Source of the DNA: Helicoverpa zea
Lineage: Eukaryota > Arthropoda > Insecta > Lepidoptera > Noctuidae
Reading direction: 5' to 3'
Length of the DNA stretch: 64,000 nt
Assembly: GCF_022581195.2 (NCBI RefSeq)
Contig: NC_061464.1
Span: 11,447,254 to 11,511,253 of the forward strand
Numbering within the stretch: position 1 is the stretch's first letter; each line of letters starts with the position of its first letter. The notes under the pieces are model-generated. The model ran no database searches. It was not told where the DNA came from and saw only the letters and a program-made list of their open reading frames with translations. The translations under genes were made by a program, and so were the position numbers. Below, piece by piece: positions 55,301-62,530 of the stretch.

Positions 55301-58130
55301 ATTTATTTTATTTAATAGTTTATGTACACACACAGAATACAGACAAGAAGAAAAAATTAACACATAGTACATAAGCACAGCTTATTTCCTAAGAAATCTC
55401 TTCCAGTAGGCCCGTTATGGGAAAGTTAGAATAAGCAGAGATGCAGATAGTGTGTAAAAAAGAAAAGAAGCTTTAACTAAAATATTATTACTAACATTAA
55501 CCTAAAAATATATAAGAGTCAGTCTTCTAGACAGCTTTGGAATTTCAGACTGAATTTTGATCACACGTTTTTGGACACCTATACAAACTCACAATCTTAT
55601 TGAAAATGGGCGCTGAAGTTGGTTGCTGTCAGACATAAGATACCATTTTTATTGCCATTGGGGCATCAGAAATAGTTCTCTCATAAAATTTGTTCAGTAC
55701 TTATATTACATAGAGAAGAATTCATAAAAAAATCTTGCTTTGCATTTTTATGCAAAATACTATCAGTTATTCCTTAATTTGTTTTATTACAGAAACTCAG
55801 CGAAGAGTCAACGATCGCAGCTAGACTTATGCGTGGTCGTATTCCGTACGAAGTCGGGACCTAGTGCGCAAGTTGGGAAACTGGTTGCGCATAGCAAAAG
55901 ACAGGTAAGACTCACGACATCATCTCCCGAGCCTTTTCCCAACTATGTTGGGGTCGGCTTCCAGTCTAACCGGATGCAGCTAAGTATCAGTGTTTAACAA
56001 AGAGTGACAGCCTATCTGACCTCATTAACCCAATTACCTTCGCAACTCTATACCCCTTGGTAAAAAAACTGCTTTAATTTATTCAAATCGCAAAATTAAA
56101 GTAAACTTAATCAATATTTACATCGCCAGCCAGCATCATCATCCTCCGAGCCTTTTCCCAACTATGTTGGGGTCGGCTTCCAGTCTAACCGGATTCAGCT
56201 GAGTACCAGTGCTTTACAAAAAGCGACTGCCTATCTGACCTCCTCAACCCAGTTACCCGGGCAACCCTCTACCCCTTGGTTAGACTGGTGTCAGACTTAC
56301 TGGCTTCTGACTACCCGTAACGACTGCCAAGGATGTTCAATGACAGCCGAGACCTACAGTTTAACGTGCCATCCGAAACACAGTCATTGGTGTCTAAGAT
56401 ATACTTAGAAAGTACATACAAACTTAGAAAAGATGCATTGGTACTTGCCTGACCTGGAATCGAACCCGCGCCCTCATACTCGAGAGGTTGGTTCTTTGCC
56501 CACTAGGCCACCACGACAATATCGCCAGCCTAATGCGACGAAGATTAATTTTTCAATGTCCTTTATTAGTTTTATGTTTCTTTTTTGTGTAAATATAGAT
56601 TTAGAAAACGAATTCGAAAACTGATTGTGCTTTTTTTCCTCCCAGGTACGGGGCTTCGTCGGCTGCCACAAGATGTTAGAAAAAGGCTTCTACCTAGTAG
56701 TATGCCTGGCCTTCAACCACTGGCACACAGGCCTAGAACTAGCCGACAGTTCGGCCTGGCCTAGGCACGTGTTAGCCGCCCATTCGTCCAAGCCTCTCTC
56801 TGTAGAGAGGCCTTCATTACACCCGCATATACTGGCCGACGCGATAATAGGCCTGACGCTAGCGAGAGGCCAGAGGCATGAAGGGAGGCAAGGCATGACT
56901 GCCTATTATTTGACTAAGGTATGTAGCCTTTTTTTGAAGAAAGTTGTACTGTCTATATCTTCTTAAGACTATAGTTAATTTATTAAAATAAATGGAGACT
57001 TGAGCTGGTTTTATATGAAGATTTTTAGTATCCTTTATATATGAAAATTGTCCTTTCTATTTTTTATTAAGAACACTTAAGAAAAAAAATATAGGTTCTC
57101 TGAACAATATTTATTGAGATATTCAGTGTTATAAATTTAGTCTATGGGCTGATCTGATTTCACGTCTGATAACTTCCTTAAAAAGTTCGAACTAGAAAAA
57201 AAAACAGTTGACTCGAGAACCTCCTCTTTTTTGGAAGTTGGTTAAAAAATTGATCGCAAGTTTTAGTTGTGGGATTTCTTGAAGATAATTAAACGTTTTT
57301 TTTTATTTCCAGGGCTGGGCAGGTCTAGTAGTGATGGTAGAAAACCGTCACACAGATAAATGGATTCACGTGAAGTGTGATTGTCAAGAGAGTTACAATG
57401 TGGTGTCCACTAGAGGTGAACTCAAAACTATCGATTCCGTGCCACCTTTACACAGGTTAGTAAATATACATAATAGTGTAGGCTAGTGTGTAAGGTTTTT
57501 TACAGATTTATTTAAATAAGAATATGTACACTATATTTATAAATGTAAACTACTTTACTAAAAATAAAATAGTATATAGAAAACAAAAACGTATATAAAA
57601 GAACATTGATTGGGCGTTGAAGTATTCCTGTCGAGGTATTGTATAAGTTATTTTACTTTGAAATTCAATATTATAGATCTGAAAGTTTGTTGTTACGGTA
57701 TTTAAACGATAAAGTTGATGTCTGCTTGAGAGTTTTAACTCAAAAGTTCTTCTAGCGTTGTCGGTCGAATATAAATATTGAGACCAAATTATGGTGTGGT
57801 GTGTGCCGAGTACCAACGTATTGAAAGTCTTTTTCTTTCCTTTTAGATAAAAATAGGTTAAATTAAAATATCTTTAAAAATAAATGAAAAAATCATCTTT
57901 TTTGAGCTGGCTAAAAATGTGTGTTGAATTTTGTCCACAGACAAGTAATCATCGTGCTAACACAACTGGAAGGCAGTGGCGGATTCAGTATCGCGCACCG
58001 GCTGACGCATCGCCTGGCCGCCGGGGCGCGTCTGCAGGACTGGGCCCCGCGCGCCACCGACGAGCCGCGACACCGGCCCCCGCTGGCAAGACGACTCTAC
58101 GGCCTGCATGCACCCCGCCTCATCACATAG
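34131..58130 (+). CDS. sol: small optic lobes (sol): calpain-15/calpain-D type intracellular cysteine protease, 21 coding exons
   Basis: Exons: 34131-34369, 36356-36487, 36848-36906, 36985-38254, 38973-39122, 39609-39742, 41660-41786, 42083-42204, 42734-42956, 48770-48912, 49271-49383, 49839-50019, 50749-50948, 51528-51624, 52204-52385, 53324-53595, 55126-55290, 55793-55904, 56646-56918, 57313-57455, 57941-58130. All junctions are GT..AG, phases chain, and the total is 4527 nt (1508 residues). Seven RanBP2-type fingers (W-x-C..C..N..C-x2-C; bind ubiquitin or RNA in this class) start near residues 9, 95, 282, 573, 674, 704 and 825. A GGGP linker spans about 753-799. The calpain core has GNCWLLSA (Cys970), RPRHAYSVLD (His1139) and LRNPWGHY (Asn1164). 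The SOL homology region ends HAPRLIT. The start MGSIASVLQW matches what I recall of fly SOL. It lacks the EF hands of classical calpains. In Drosophila it is needed for optic-lobe neuron development; CAPN15 is the human relative. Confidence 0.95.
36356..36487 (+). CDS. sol: sol coding exon 2: zinc finger 2
   Basis: Acceptor TTGTTCCAG, donor CAG/GTAACA. Finger 2 reads AWRCACGLRNVSAAWRCAAC (residues 94-113). The first cysteine pair is C-x-C instead of the usual C-x2-C. Very GC-rich compared with flanking introns. Confidence 0.9.
36572..36720 (-). mobile_element. SINE family B 3' half, inverted, in sol intron 2
   Basis: ATGATGATGTCCTCCTACCC, then CGATTATCGGCTACGGC and GACATATTATAGTGCACAAG; complement of the 13795-14164 element. 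It begins 84 bp after the exon 2 donor. Confidence 0.85.
36848..36906 (+). CDS. sol: sol coding exon 3 (59-nt mini-exon)
   Basis: Acceptor TATTTCAG, donor AAAG/GTATAT. Encodes an acidic/polar linker (LSDDEDQASGMTDKEKSAK) between fingers 2 and 3. Only this exon brings exons 2 and 4 into frame. Confidence 0.85.
36985..38254 (+). CDS. sol: sol coding exon 4: long linker with zinc finger 3
   Basis: A 1270-nt exon, residues 144-567. Mostly Ser-rich, probably disordered. Finger 3 is WSCSKCTLENSGIRTHCEAC (residues 282-301). Ser/Arg-rich repeats such as FRRSISAQNSPE and YRRSFSEQTN follow. Donor CCAC/GTGAGT. Confidence 0.93.
38722..38752 (+). pseudogene. Intronic partial duplicate of sol exon 5 start (decoy exon)
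   Basis: Thirty-one bases including the acceptor AG match 38968-38998 with one mismatch. The open frame would read TRESRMWQC and then diverge. It is preceded by a related, more diverged repeat at about 38617-38670; both continue into a shared TCACTCAAAGAATT-like sequence. Confidence 0.75.
38811..38911. mobile_element. 101-bp TTAA-flanked MITE in sol intron 4 (piggyBac-like)
   Basis: CCTCTTGTAT at the left end and its complement ATACAAGAGG at the right end are each bordered by TTAA (38807-38810 and 38912-38915). A TTAA duplication with CC.. termini is the hallmark of piggyBac-superfamily elements. It is non-coding. Confidence 0.65.
38973..39122 (+). CDS. sol: sol coding exon 5: zinc finger 4
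   Basis: Acceptor CCCCCACAG, donor AATAG/GTAACT. Finger 4: WQCSECWFAYNAWWARCCDVC-like, residues 573-593. Confidence 0.92.
39609..39742 (+). CDS. sol: sol coding exon 6: linker
   Basis: Acceptor AATTTCAG, donor GTTG/GTAAGT. Residues 617-661, polar then LDHDLNSDELLFAV. No finger. Confidence 0.88.
39777..39805 (+). pseudogene. Intronic partial duplicate of sol exon 6
   Basis: Twenty-nine bases identical to 39642-39670, only 35 bp after the exon 6 donor (135-bp offset). A more diverged third copy begins at 39953 (CAGCAGTAAAGAAATGAATA). Confidence 0.75.
40239..40274. repeat. Tandem 18-bp duplication in a CpG-richer intronic patch
   Basis: GGCGTTACCTCGCTCTGA occurs twice in direct succession within 40200-40450. 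That patch is CpG-rich compared with the rest of intron 6 and ends in a consensus-like donor AAAG/GTAATG (40470). Confidence 0.6.
40690..41110. repeat. Unclassified repeat region in sol intron 6
   Basis: Interleaved GATTACTAACTAC and GTAGTTAGTAATC motifs (40711-40860) form several foldbacks. They are followed by a GC-richer segment (GGTCCCTTTGGTGGTATGAA to GACGTACGTCAGGACGACG). It looks like a mobile-element remnant; class unknown. Confidence 0.45.
41660..41786 (+). CDS. sol: sol coding exon 7: zinc finger 5
   Basis: Acceptor TCCCTTCAG, donor TTCTG/GTAATA. Finger 5: WSCSRCTLVNESTAASCAAC (674-693). Confidence 0.93.
42083..42204 (+). CDS. sol: sol coding exon 8: zinc finger 6
   Basis: Acceptor ACATTCCAG, donor GCTG/GTAAGT. 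Finger 6: WSCSSCTLQNPLSASLCLAC (704-723), the Trp split by the intron. Confidence 0.93.
42215..42356 (-). mobile_element. SINE family B 3' half, inverted, in sol intron 8
   Basis: ATATGATGTCTTCCTAACCG onward is the complement of the SINE B 3' half. It starts 10 bp after the exon 8 donor. Confidence 0.85.
42391..42606 (+). mobile_element. SINE family A, diverged copy in sol intron 8
   Basis: GGTCGGTCCGTGGATGGGTG, AGGTAGTCAGAAGC, GGTTACCCGGGTAACTGGGT and GTGTAAAACACTGGTAATC blocks of SINE A in plus orientation, ending at GGCTCATCATC. A second moth repeat (CCCAAATTCATTTGGGGTCG) abuts at 42594-42660. Confidence 0.7.
42734..42956 (+). CDS. sol: sol coding exon 9: GGGP minisatellite linker
   Basis: Acceptor TTTGTTTAG, donor CTCAG/GTAAAT. 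Residues 745-819. Most of the exon is a 12-nt tandem repeat coding Gly-Gly-Gly-Pro/Ser; it then reads ARRRAERRPDPPEPKYVNLR. It keeps the frame between fingers 6 and 7. Confidence 0.88.
42758..42894. repeat. 12-bp coding minisatellite (GGCGGCGGGCCG)n
   Basis: About 11 units, nearly pure, with two CCG to TCG (Pro to Ser) variants. Length is likely polymorphic and assembly-sensitive. Frames on other phases and strands are by-products. Confidence 0.92.
43114..43514. mobile_element. ~400-bp palindromic element in sol intron 9
   Basis: The left arm (43114-43278) contains AAAAAACGCTTTTTATAGAA and ends AAAAAAGCGTGGGGTGC. The right arm (43354-43514) starts GCACCCCACGCTTTTTT and ends TTCTATAAAAAGCGTGTTTT. 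Inverted arms of about 160 bp surround a ~75-bp loop. AT-rich, non-coding, MITE-like. Confidence 0.75.
43960..44256. repeat. 123-bp tandem array, left part (interrupted by a transposon)
   Basis: Unit landmarks TCAGTTGTCGAGTTCCCTCG at 44021 and 44144 are 123 bp apart. The array continues after the insertion at 47307-47505, with the same 123-bp spacing (47317 and 47440). Confidence 0.85.
44566..44721 (-). pseudogene. Acidic C-terminal tail of the transposase beyond a probable new stop
   Basis: In frame with the transposase, 51 sense codons then TAA at 44566. The reading contains WNRDFRFDNIIDSF and then DTDDEDDDEIEDEVETE. The strong acidic bias and absence of stops suggest former coding sequence. 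Confidence 0.6.
44722..45936 (-). CDS. IS630-Tc1-mariner-group transposase, 404 residues
   Basis: Catalyses cut-and-paste transposition. A helix-turn-helix near the N-terminus (IVAEATGYSKRTVHNVIS, residues 41-58) is followed by the DDE domain: IYFLDETYINAS with Asp184, VVVMDNASYHS with Asp274, and PYHPDLNPIELVWADVKN with Glu356. Eighty-one residues separate Asp274 and Glu356, against 34-41 in Tc1 and mariner; this fits the DD82E 'Sailor' family as I recall it. The frame has no internal stop. However, after the TAA at 44722 the same frame stays open for 51 more codons into a Ser/Asp/Glu-rich tail, so the stop may be a recent mutation. The start ATG (MGRALSRD) is at 45936. Confidence 0.88.
   Translation of the reverse strand: MGRALSRDVKTIIFKVAEYFKKRKADRESFEFKSNANIANIVAEATGYSKRTVHNVISAGHLSIENSSRLKFQSPKKPKIIKKKHVVDDFDLGVIRRKIHQFYEVEKKIPSVRKLLSSLRQDGILNCGREYLRMLLHKMGYRYKKCKSKRLLLIEQPNITVWRKKYLTQIRNYRTQNRNIYFLDETYINASHHASKCWQSSSESGIHADIGKGRRLVILHAGSRNGLVDDALTIFKSDAKTGDYHGDMNGPTFYKWVDEKLKDKLLPNSVVVMDNASYHSVQVEKKPTISSLKKEMQDWLLCHNVEFSGTMTKAQLLLLITSTQKEPVYRIDELLKARGHTVLRLPPYHPDLNPIELVWADVKNNIAQNYINSSLDEKMIVLDKLFSEFTAEKWQKCDDHVQKN
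45937..47264. other. Non-coding right half of the mariner-group element
   Basis: About 1.3 kb between the transposase start and the right inverted repeat, with no recognisable gene. A GC-richer patch lies at 46440-46590. Long subterminal regions are not typical of small mariners. Confidence 0.5.
47305..47640. repeat. 123-bp tandem array, right part and a diverged unit
   Basis: Two further units (47317, 47440) and a more divergent one at about 47560-47620 with CCCTCGATTTCTCAGGGTTT and CCATCATCAGATCCTGATCT. This is a recurrent moth repeat. Confidence 0.75.
48770..48912 (+). CDS. sol: sol coding exon 10: zinc finger 7
   Basis: Acceptor TACTTCCAG, donor TTCTC/GTGAGT. Finger 7: WPCSECTYVNSGSAASCEMC (825-844), followed by LPAAPDQPSLDDEDS. 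Confidence 0.93.
49271..49383 (+). CDS. sol: sol coding exon 11: entry to the protease region
   Basis: Acceptor TTTATTAG, donor CCTCG/GTAAGT. Residues 867-904, ILRLSEESHAWTQWQEVLAQ. Confidence 0.88.
49839..50019 (+). CDS. sol: sol coding exon 12: calpain core N-terminus
   Basis: Acceptor CTACCCAG, donor CGCAAG/GTTGGT. Contains TGEPYVDSTFPATSRSLYY and WLRPHQIHVDAD; ends at PSDISQ, just before the catalytic-cysteine exon. Confidence 0.92.
50578..50699 (-). mobile_element. tRNA-headed SINE, minus, directly upstream of sol exon 13
   Basis: On the minus strand: an A-box-like TGGCGCAATGGTCACC and a B-box GGGTTCGATTCCC (plus positions 50632-50644), then a body with GTTGGCCGTGGTCTGGGTG. It ends 49 bp before the exon 13 acceptor. 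Confidence 0.8.
50749..50948 (+). CDS. sol: sol coding exon 13: catalytic cysteine
   Basis: Acceptor ATCCCCAG, donor CTCAG/GTAAGT. Encodes GVLGNCWLLSALAVLAER with Cys970, and YQLRLCKDGRWLTVTVDDLL. The donor lies inside the target duplication of retroposon C. Confidence 0.94.
50963..51116 (+). mobile_element. Short retroposon family C inserted 14 bp after the exon 13 donor
   Basis: GGCTGCGGGATTGTTCGAAA to TTGTTAAAAAA. Flanked by AGGTAAGTTTTATTTG (50947-50962) and AGGTAAGACTTATTTG (51117-51132), a 16-bp duplication with two differences. The duplication includes the splice donor itself. Confidence 0.8.
51153..51225 (+). mobile_element. SINE family A, 3' fragment in sol intron 13
   Basis: AACACTGGTACACAGCTGCA, CCGGTTAGACTGGAAGTCGA and CCAACATAGTTGGGAAAACG, the last ~70 bp of SINE A. 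Confidence 0.8.
51528..51624 (+). CDS. sol: sol coding exon 14
   Basis: Acceptor GTTTACAG, donor TGAAG/GTATTT. AKRKQLWVPLIEKAVAKLHG and CYEALVSGRAIE, a highly conserved calpain-15 stretch (1032-1063). Confidence 0.94.
52204..52385 (+). CDS. sol: sol coding exon 15
   Basis: Acceptor ATTTCCAG, donor ATGAAG/GTGTGT. LTGAPCESVSLQ, a Gly-rich insert, then DLVWAQLLSSRQACFLMGAS and CGGGNMK. Confidence 0.94.
52738..52749. repeat. Left target-site duplication of SINE A in intron 15
   Basis: GACAGAGATTAA, repeated exactly at 53132-53143. Confidence 0.85.
52750..53131 (+). mobile_element. SINE family A, full-length, plus, in sol intron 15
   Basis: tRNA-type head (GTGGTGGCTTAGTGGGTAAA; B-box GGGTTCGATCCC near 52799), the ~250-bp body, and the 3' end GGGAAAAGGCTCGGAGGATG. 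Flanked by a perfect 12-bp target duplication. Confidence 0.9.
53324..53595 (+). CDS. sol: sol coding exon 16: catalytic His and Asn
   Basis: Acceptor CATCCTTAG, donor TTGAA/GTGAGT. VDEEEYQRLGLRPRHAYSVL with His1139, RLRNPWGHYTWRGAW with Asn1164, DQGVFWISFDDVLK. Very GC-rich central part. Confidence 0.94.
53728..54541. mobile_element. ~814-bp terminal-inverted-repeat element in sol intron 16
   Basis: AATAGGGTTGTTTCC (53728-53742) and its complement GGAAACAACCCTATT (54527-54541). It contains GTGACGTCA-like motifs near 53890 and 54345 and a minus frame of 66 codons without a recognised domain. It sits between two diverged copies of an AAATCT..TATTGAAA..GATA..CTTCTTGTT sequence (53695 and 54722). 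Confidence 0.65.
55126..55290 (+). CDS. sol: sol coding exon 17
   Basis: Acceptor CTCCACAG, donor ACAGAG/GTATTC. KYFDCIDICKVRVGWHEVRL and the start of the C-terminal beta-domain (FTLFQEGQR). Confidence 0.94.
55793..55904 (+). CDS. sol: sol coding exon 18
   Basis: Acceptor TATTACAG, donor GACAG/GTAAGA. RNSAKSQRSQLDLCVVVFRT and GKLVAHSKRQ. Confidence 0.94.
55916..56060 (-). mobile_element. SINE family A 3' fragment, minus, in sol intron 18
   Basis: CATCTCCCGAGCCTTTTCCC, AACTATGTTGGGGTCGGCTT and GTATCAGTGTTTAACAAAGA. Starts 11 bp after the exon 18 donor. Confidence 0.85.
56132..56520 (-). mobile_element. SINE family A, full-length, minus, in sol intron 18
   Basis: Flanked by a perfect 10-bp duplication ATCGCCAGCC (56122-56131 and 56521-56530). 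From ATCATCATCCTCCGAGCCTT to the tRNA-type head at TCTTTGCCCACTAGGCCACC. Confidence 0.9.
56646..56918 (+). CDS. sol: sol coding exon 19: SOL homology region
   Basis: Acceptor CCTCCCAG, donor CTAAG/GTATGT. VRGFVGCHKMLEKGFYLVVC, LAFNHWHTGLELAD, LADAIIGLTLARGQRHEGRQ, GMTAYYLTK. Confidence 0.95.
57313..57455 (+). CDS. sol: sol coding exon 20: SOL homology region
   Basis: Acceptor ATTTCCAG, donor CACAG/GTTAGT. GWAGLVVMVENRHTDKWIHV, CDCQESYNVVSTRGELKTID. Confidence 0.95.
57941..58130 (+). CDS. sol: sol coding exon 21: C-terminus and stop
   Basis: Acceptor GTCCACAG. RQVIIVLTQLEGSGGFSIAH, RLTHRLAAGARLQDWAPR, YGLHAPRLIT then TAG at 58128-58130. The end matches other SOL/CAPN15 proteins as I recall them, supporting completeness. 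Confidence 0.95.
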
Positions 58131-58176
58131 GGGGCCCATATACATCCCTAACTCCGCCACTGAATATGAAGAACAT
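58131..58176 (+). other. sol 3' UTR start
   Basis: Non-coding sequence right after the stop. The poly(A) site is not resolved: AATAAA occurs at 59400 and several times from 59524 on, but none can be chosen without transcript data. Confidence 0.4.
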
Positions 58177-58338
58177 CATGATCCCGAGCTTGCTCCCAAC
58201 TATGTTGGGGTCGGCTTCCAGTCTAACCGGATGCAGCTGAGTACCAGTGTCCCGCAAGGAGCGACTGCTCTATCTGATCTCCTCAACCCAGTTACCCGGG
58301 CAACCTGATATCCCTTGGTTAGACTGGTGTCAGACTTC
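58177..58338 (-). mobile_element. SINE family A fragment, minus, in the sol 3' flank
   Basis: CCCGAGCTTGCTCCCAACTA, GGGGTCGGCTTCCAGTCTAA, then CCCTTGGTTAGACTGGTGTC. About 46 bp after the stop codon, so probably inside the 3' UTR. Confidence 0.85.
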
Positions 58339-61300
58339 TCCTCTAACTCCGGTATTAAAAGATGAAGATCGTTTAACATTGTCGTAATATAATTGACTGT
58401 ATTGATATTTAAATGCAATTTCAAATTAACTAACACAGCTATGCGAAACAACTGTATACAAAAATTATGTTAATTGATTTTAGATTCTATTTCAATAGAG
58501 AAAGAGTCTATAATAGTTTGACAATGAAAAAAACTCGGCGCTGAACTTCGTGAACTGTCAGTCGCTACTTACGTCGATAAAGAAAAAAAAAACTTGGCAA
58601 CGAAAAATGTATACTTAACATCATTGATCAGTGAACTAAAATTCAGTAATAGTCTTATGATTTATTTTTTGACATACGTCCCTTTCGTAAAATTGGGCAC
58701 ATTGGATAATAAAAGCGGTTTTTAGCGCTCATTTTACTCGACCTCACTCACAAATACTGATACTACTGGAATAAGTAAATTCTCATTTTGAACTGCAATG
58801 GTAACTGCCATACATAGGTGCTCGAAACATTACCAAAAAAAAATGTGTGCTAAAATAATACCTACTCATCTTTGAACGAAAATTTGAGCTTTCGTTAATG
58901 TATGCCATTTTCAACTTTATGCCAATTGCTTTAAATACAATTTAGAGGCATACCATTTGAAAGGAAGCGTAAAAATATGGACATAAGAGTCATTTTACTA
59001 TGAACCCAAATATGAACTACCAACTGAAGAAATAATGTATTGAATTGACAGAAAGAAATTATACGTACGGAAGTAAACTTAAAGGATTGCAAAAATGACT
59101 TACTTATGTATGTGTTAAGATACACAATAGATAAACAAATGAAATATAAAACTTTGGACTTCACGTGAATTTGTACCAAATGTAACAATGAAGCAGATAG
59201 AATCAGTTTCTTAAAGTAGAATTTGCAAAAATCAGCTTTAACTATAAAGGAATATGATCTAATTACATTTGGTACTTTTGACGAAAAACTTAAATAGTTA
59301 CATACTAGGCCTATATCGCTAAAGACACATAAAATAGCTAAGTATTAATATTTTTTCTACTACACTAAAATATACTCCTAGAAATTACACTTCCGGCCGA
59401 ATAAATGTAAACTGTATGCATTTTTATTCAATTTTATATTCAGCCGGGTTAAGATATATGCGATAGAAATGCGAAACGCACCGAGTGTTATTTTGACAGA
59501 AACTAGTATAAGTACACAGTTGTAATAAAAAATAAATAAAATTGTAGATTTCGCAATAAATCTAGTGAGATGTACTTAGGTATTTGTTTGTTTTTTCTAT
59601 TTATTTTACAAAAGCGTTTTGCGAAATTTACATTTTTTGCTAACGATAAGGATATATCACGTAGAATGTAAATTTTAAGGCATTATCATTATTGTATAAA
59701 AATCTCTTGTAAAAAAGGCAATGATTTTTTTAATCATTAATGATAAAATATCGATCGTTGTAACGTAGTTGTTATTTATACCTAAATGTAAAACTTAAAA
59801 AAATCACGTTCCGAGTATGCGAATCTCACTGACCGATTGAGTGGCAATCCCTAGTTTTTAACGCCCAAAAACATAGAATTACGACTGATACTAGATTTTT
59901 ACAAATTTTACTTTCCTAATGTTCATAATTTTTTACTAAAATTCTCTTGAAAATGTTGAAAGGTTTGATTAGATGTGAATCCTCTTTGATATAAAAAACT
60001 ATGTTTAATACAAATAAATATTAATTTAGATGAATTAATTATGCTAAATTATTAACTTAGCGTGCGACAGTTATACGTTATTAAGAAATGCTTGTATGTT
60101 TGTTTAATTAGAAAACCTTTGGTAGACAAAAACATAATAAATTTCAGTCTTCGCATTAGATCTATTGATTTAGTTAGGATATTAATAAAATTTAAATTTC
60201 TTTGCTGTGGGACCTAAATTACATTCCCTGACAGTGAAATTAATGAATTAGGATTTTTTAAATATGAAATTTACTTTTTTTTTTATTTGAAATTTTGCGT
60301 GATTGGATCTGATCCACTGGCTCGTTTTTACACTGTGTGTTATTAAAAGTCTTCACCAAGCGTTCCGTACTTAGTAAGACAAACAAAATTCATGATTTTG
60401 TACGTAACTTAAAATACAGTCAGCAGCACGGAATCTGGCCCAAGCACATTTGGGTCCTACATTGGTTATTATAACCAATATTTAAATGAGAAATCGGACT
60501 TTTTTCTATCTTATCTTTTCAATTCTTTTTTTTTTTGGAACGTGCGTAGTACTTTAAATTCTATCAAAATTTAAACTTAACTTCTGCTTTGTATGAATTA
60601 GAATTTACAACAGGTATCTGGGCTGATATCTGCTTGTTTTTGTTTGGACCAAATTCCGTGCCGCTGAGTGTACATCGTGTAAATATTAAAACCGCTTTAC
60701 TAACTAGACGTAGGTTTGTAATCTGAAATGTTAAATCGCTCTTACAGTCCAGTTTTATGTGCAGTTGACAGCTGCCAGTTTGACAATTGACAGAAACTGT
60801 CAACTGCACTAAACACGGTCAGAATGTACTTTATTTTGCACTGAAGTGTAAAAAGACAATTGATATTTTATTATTTGAAGAAGGTATTAACTTTCATTCC
60901 ACTAATACTCATTATTTTAAAATTAATTGTTATTTTTTAATTTAAATATTAAAATGAAATCTAGTGATGCTAATCTTGCCATTACTTTGCTTTACAACGA
61001 TATTATTAATGATTATTATTATTTGAATAATCGGTATTTTTTTAAATAAATGTTTTAATTTTTGACTGTTTTTACTTTTAAGTGGCCTAAGTGCAAGATT
61101 CGTGCAATATTATAAATGATGTTATCTCACGTGGATTAGTGAGGACAGTTTACACTTGCTGGCACAAAAACTGCACACCGGGGCGTGTGTTGTTATGTCC
61201 AAAGTTAGTAGTTGACAAAAAGTAGTCTCGAAAATGTAATAAAAAAAAAACATAAAATAAAAACTTTTTGTTAATATTATGACAATTACTAACTATGGAT

Positions 61301-61973
61301 TGTATTCGCGCTGACTATAAATATAAAAATAGTTAGTAGTTTTGGATCGCATAGTGTTTTGATATTACGATAATACCGTGCGTCACCGGTTCTATAGATA
61401 CACGGCTGTATATTTTTACACTTGTGCATCATCAATAATAATATGTATACATTCACACGTTAAAATCTCCATAACTATGTAAACTGTATACTTCTAGAAG
61501 TGGCTAGTTTCAGTGCACTGTAAATTATAATATAGACTCATTTTATTTGTCTTGCAGTGTAAATTATCTGGACACAGTATCAAGTCTAGAAAACTCTTTG
61601 AAAAATCGAAAAAAATAAACTACTTTTTTTAAGTTCGTAAAAATATTTTTAGAGTGCGTTGGAACTAGGCACATTGTCATCTTCCATACGTTTCTTACAT
61701 CTTAACATTTTTGTATAACTATTTAAAGGGATATAGTGTTTTCTTTTATTACATTTACTTGTAAAATAGTGCCATATTTAATATATTGAAAAAATGTATC
61801 CCTTTTATTTACGAACGCTTCATTTGTGAACAGTTTTATGAAATTTTTCGATTAAAGTAATGTTTGTGCTCAATACATTTGTAAAACATATATTGACGAC
61901 ATGGTTTAACTTTAAGCCTTTGTACCAGTGAGAAAATTAGACTTATTTTACCCATTTGTCTATAACATAAATC
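58339..61973. other. Downstream of sol: 3' UTR and intergenic DNA
   Basis: AT-rich with several AATAAA motifs; may include a long 3' UTR. No coding frame with recognisable content. Confidence 0.4.
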
Positions 61974-62103
61974 ACCTTATTATAAAACGTGGTTTTAAAA
62001 AGTAACTTATTTAGTACTAGGTAGTTTCAACTGTGTTCGAGACGGTAGTTTATACCTAGTACTAAAGCCGGTACTTTCTTAGGACCACGTTTTATAATAA
62101 GGT
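61974..62103. repeat. 130-bp palindromic element
   Basis: ACCTTATTATAAAACGTGGT at the left end is exactly complementary to ACCACGTTTTATAATAAGGT at the right end. Inner halves TAGTACTAGGTA and TACCTAGTACTA are also complementary. MITE-like, non-coding. Confidence 0.75.
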
Positions 62104-62530
62104 ACTTAGACACAAAATAAAATAGAATTTCTATTTAAATATTTATTGACTCTCATATTTTTTGCATTTCCTCTTATCAAAATCATCAATATTTAGGTTT
62201 AAAATCATCTTTATTATAATTTCGTGAGTCCAATGTACAATTTTTATTTTTAACGAATTATTTATTACGGTGTGTCGATAAGAGTGCACTGCAGTGTATG
62301 AGAACTTTTTGATAACAATTTTATTTAATACTGTGTAATTGTTTTTGTGTAGCATAAAAGACGCTTATTTTCATGTTAGTCGTACGAGGATGCATGTTAA
62401 ACTATTTATGATAAGGTTAAGTAAATAAAATTATTTAAATTTGTTTTTGTGTTTTACTTGAGGCGTTGACATTTATTAAAACAACCAATCCCTCTACTAG
62501 CTAGTCACACGAGGCCTATAAAATACATCT
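62104..62530. other. Intergenic, nothing recognised
   Basis: AT-rich; a minus frame at 62143-62355 has no recognisable domain. Confidence 0.4.

Noticed and set aside
56625..56966. 113-codon frame as a separate gene
   Set aside because: It is sol exon 19 with intron read-through at both ends.
59400..59570. Choice of a specific sol poly(A) signal
   Set aside because: Several AATAAA motifs occur in AT-rich DNA; none can be chosen from sequence alone.
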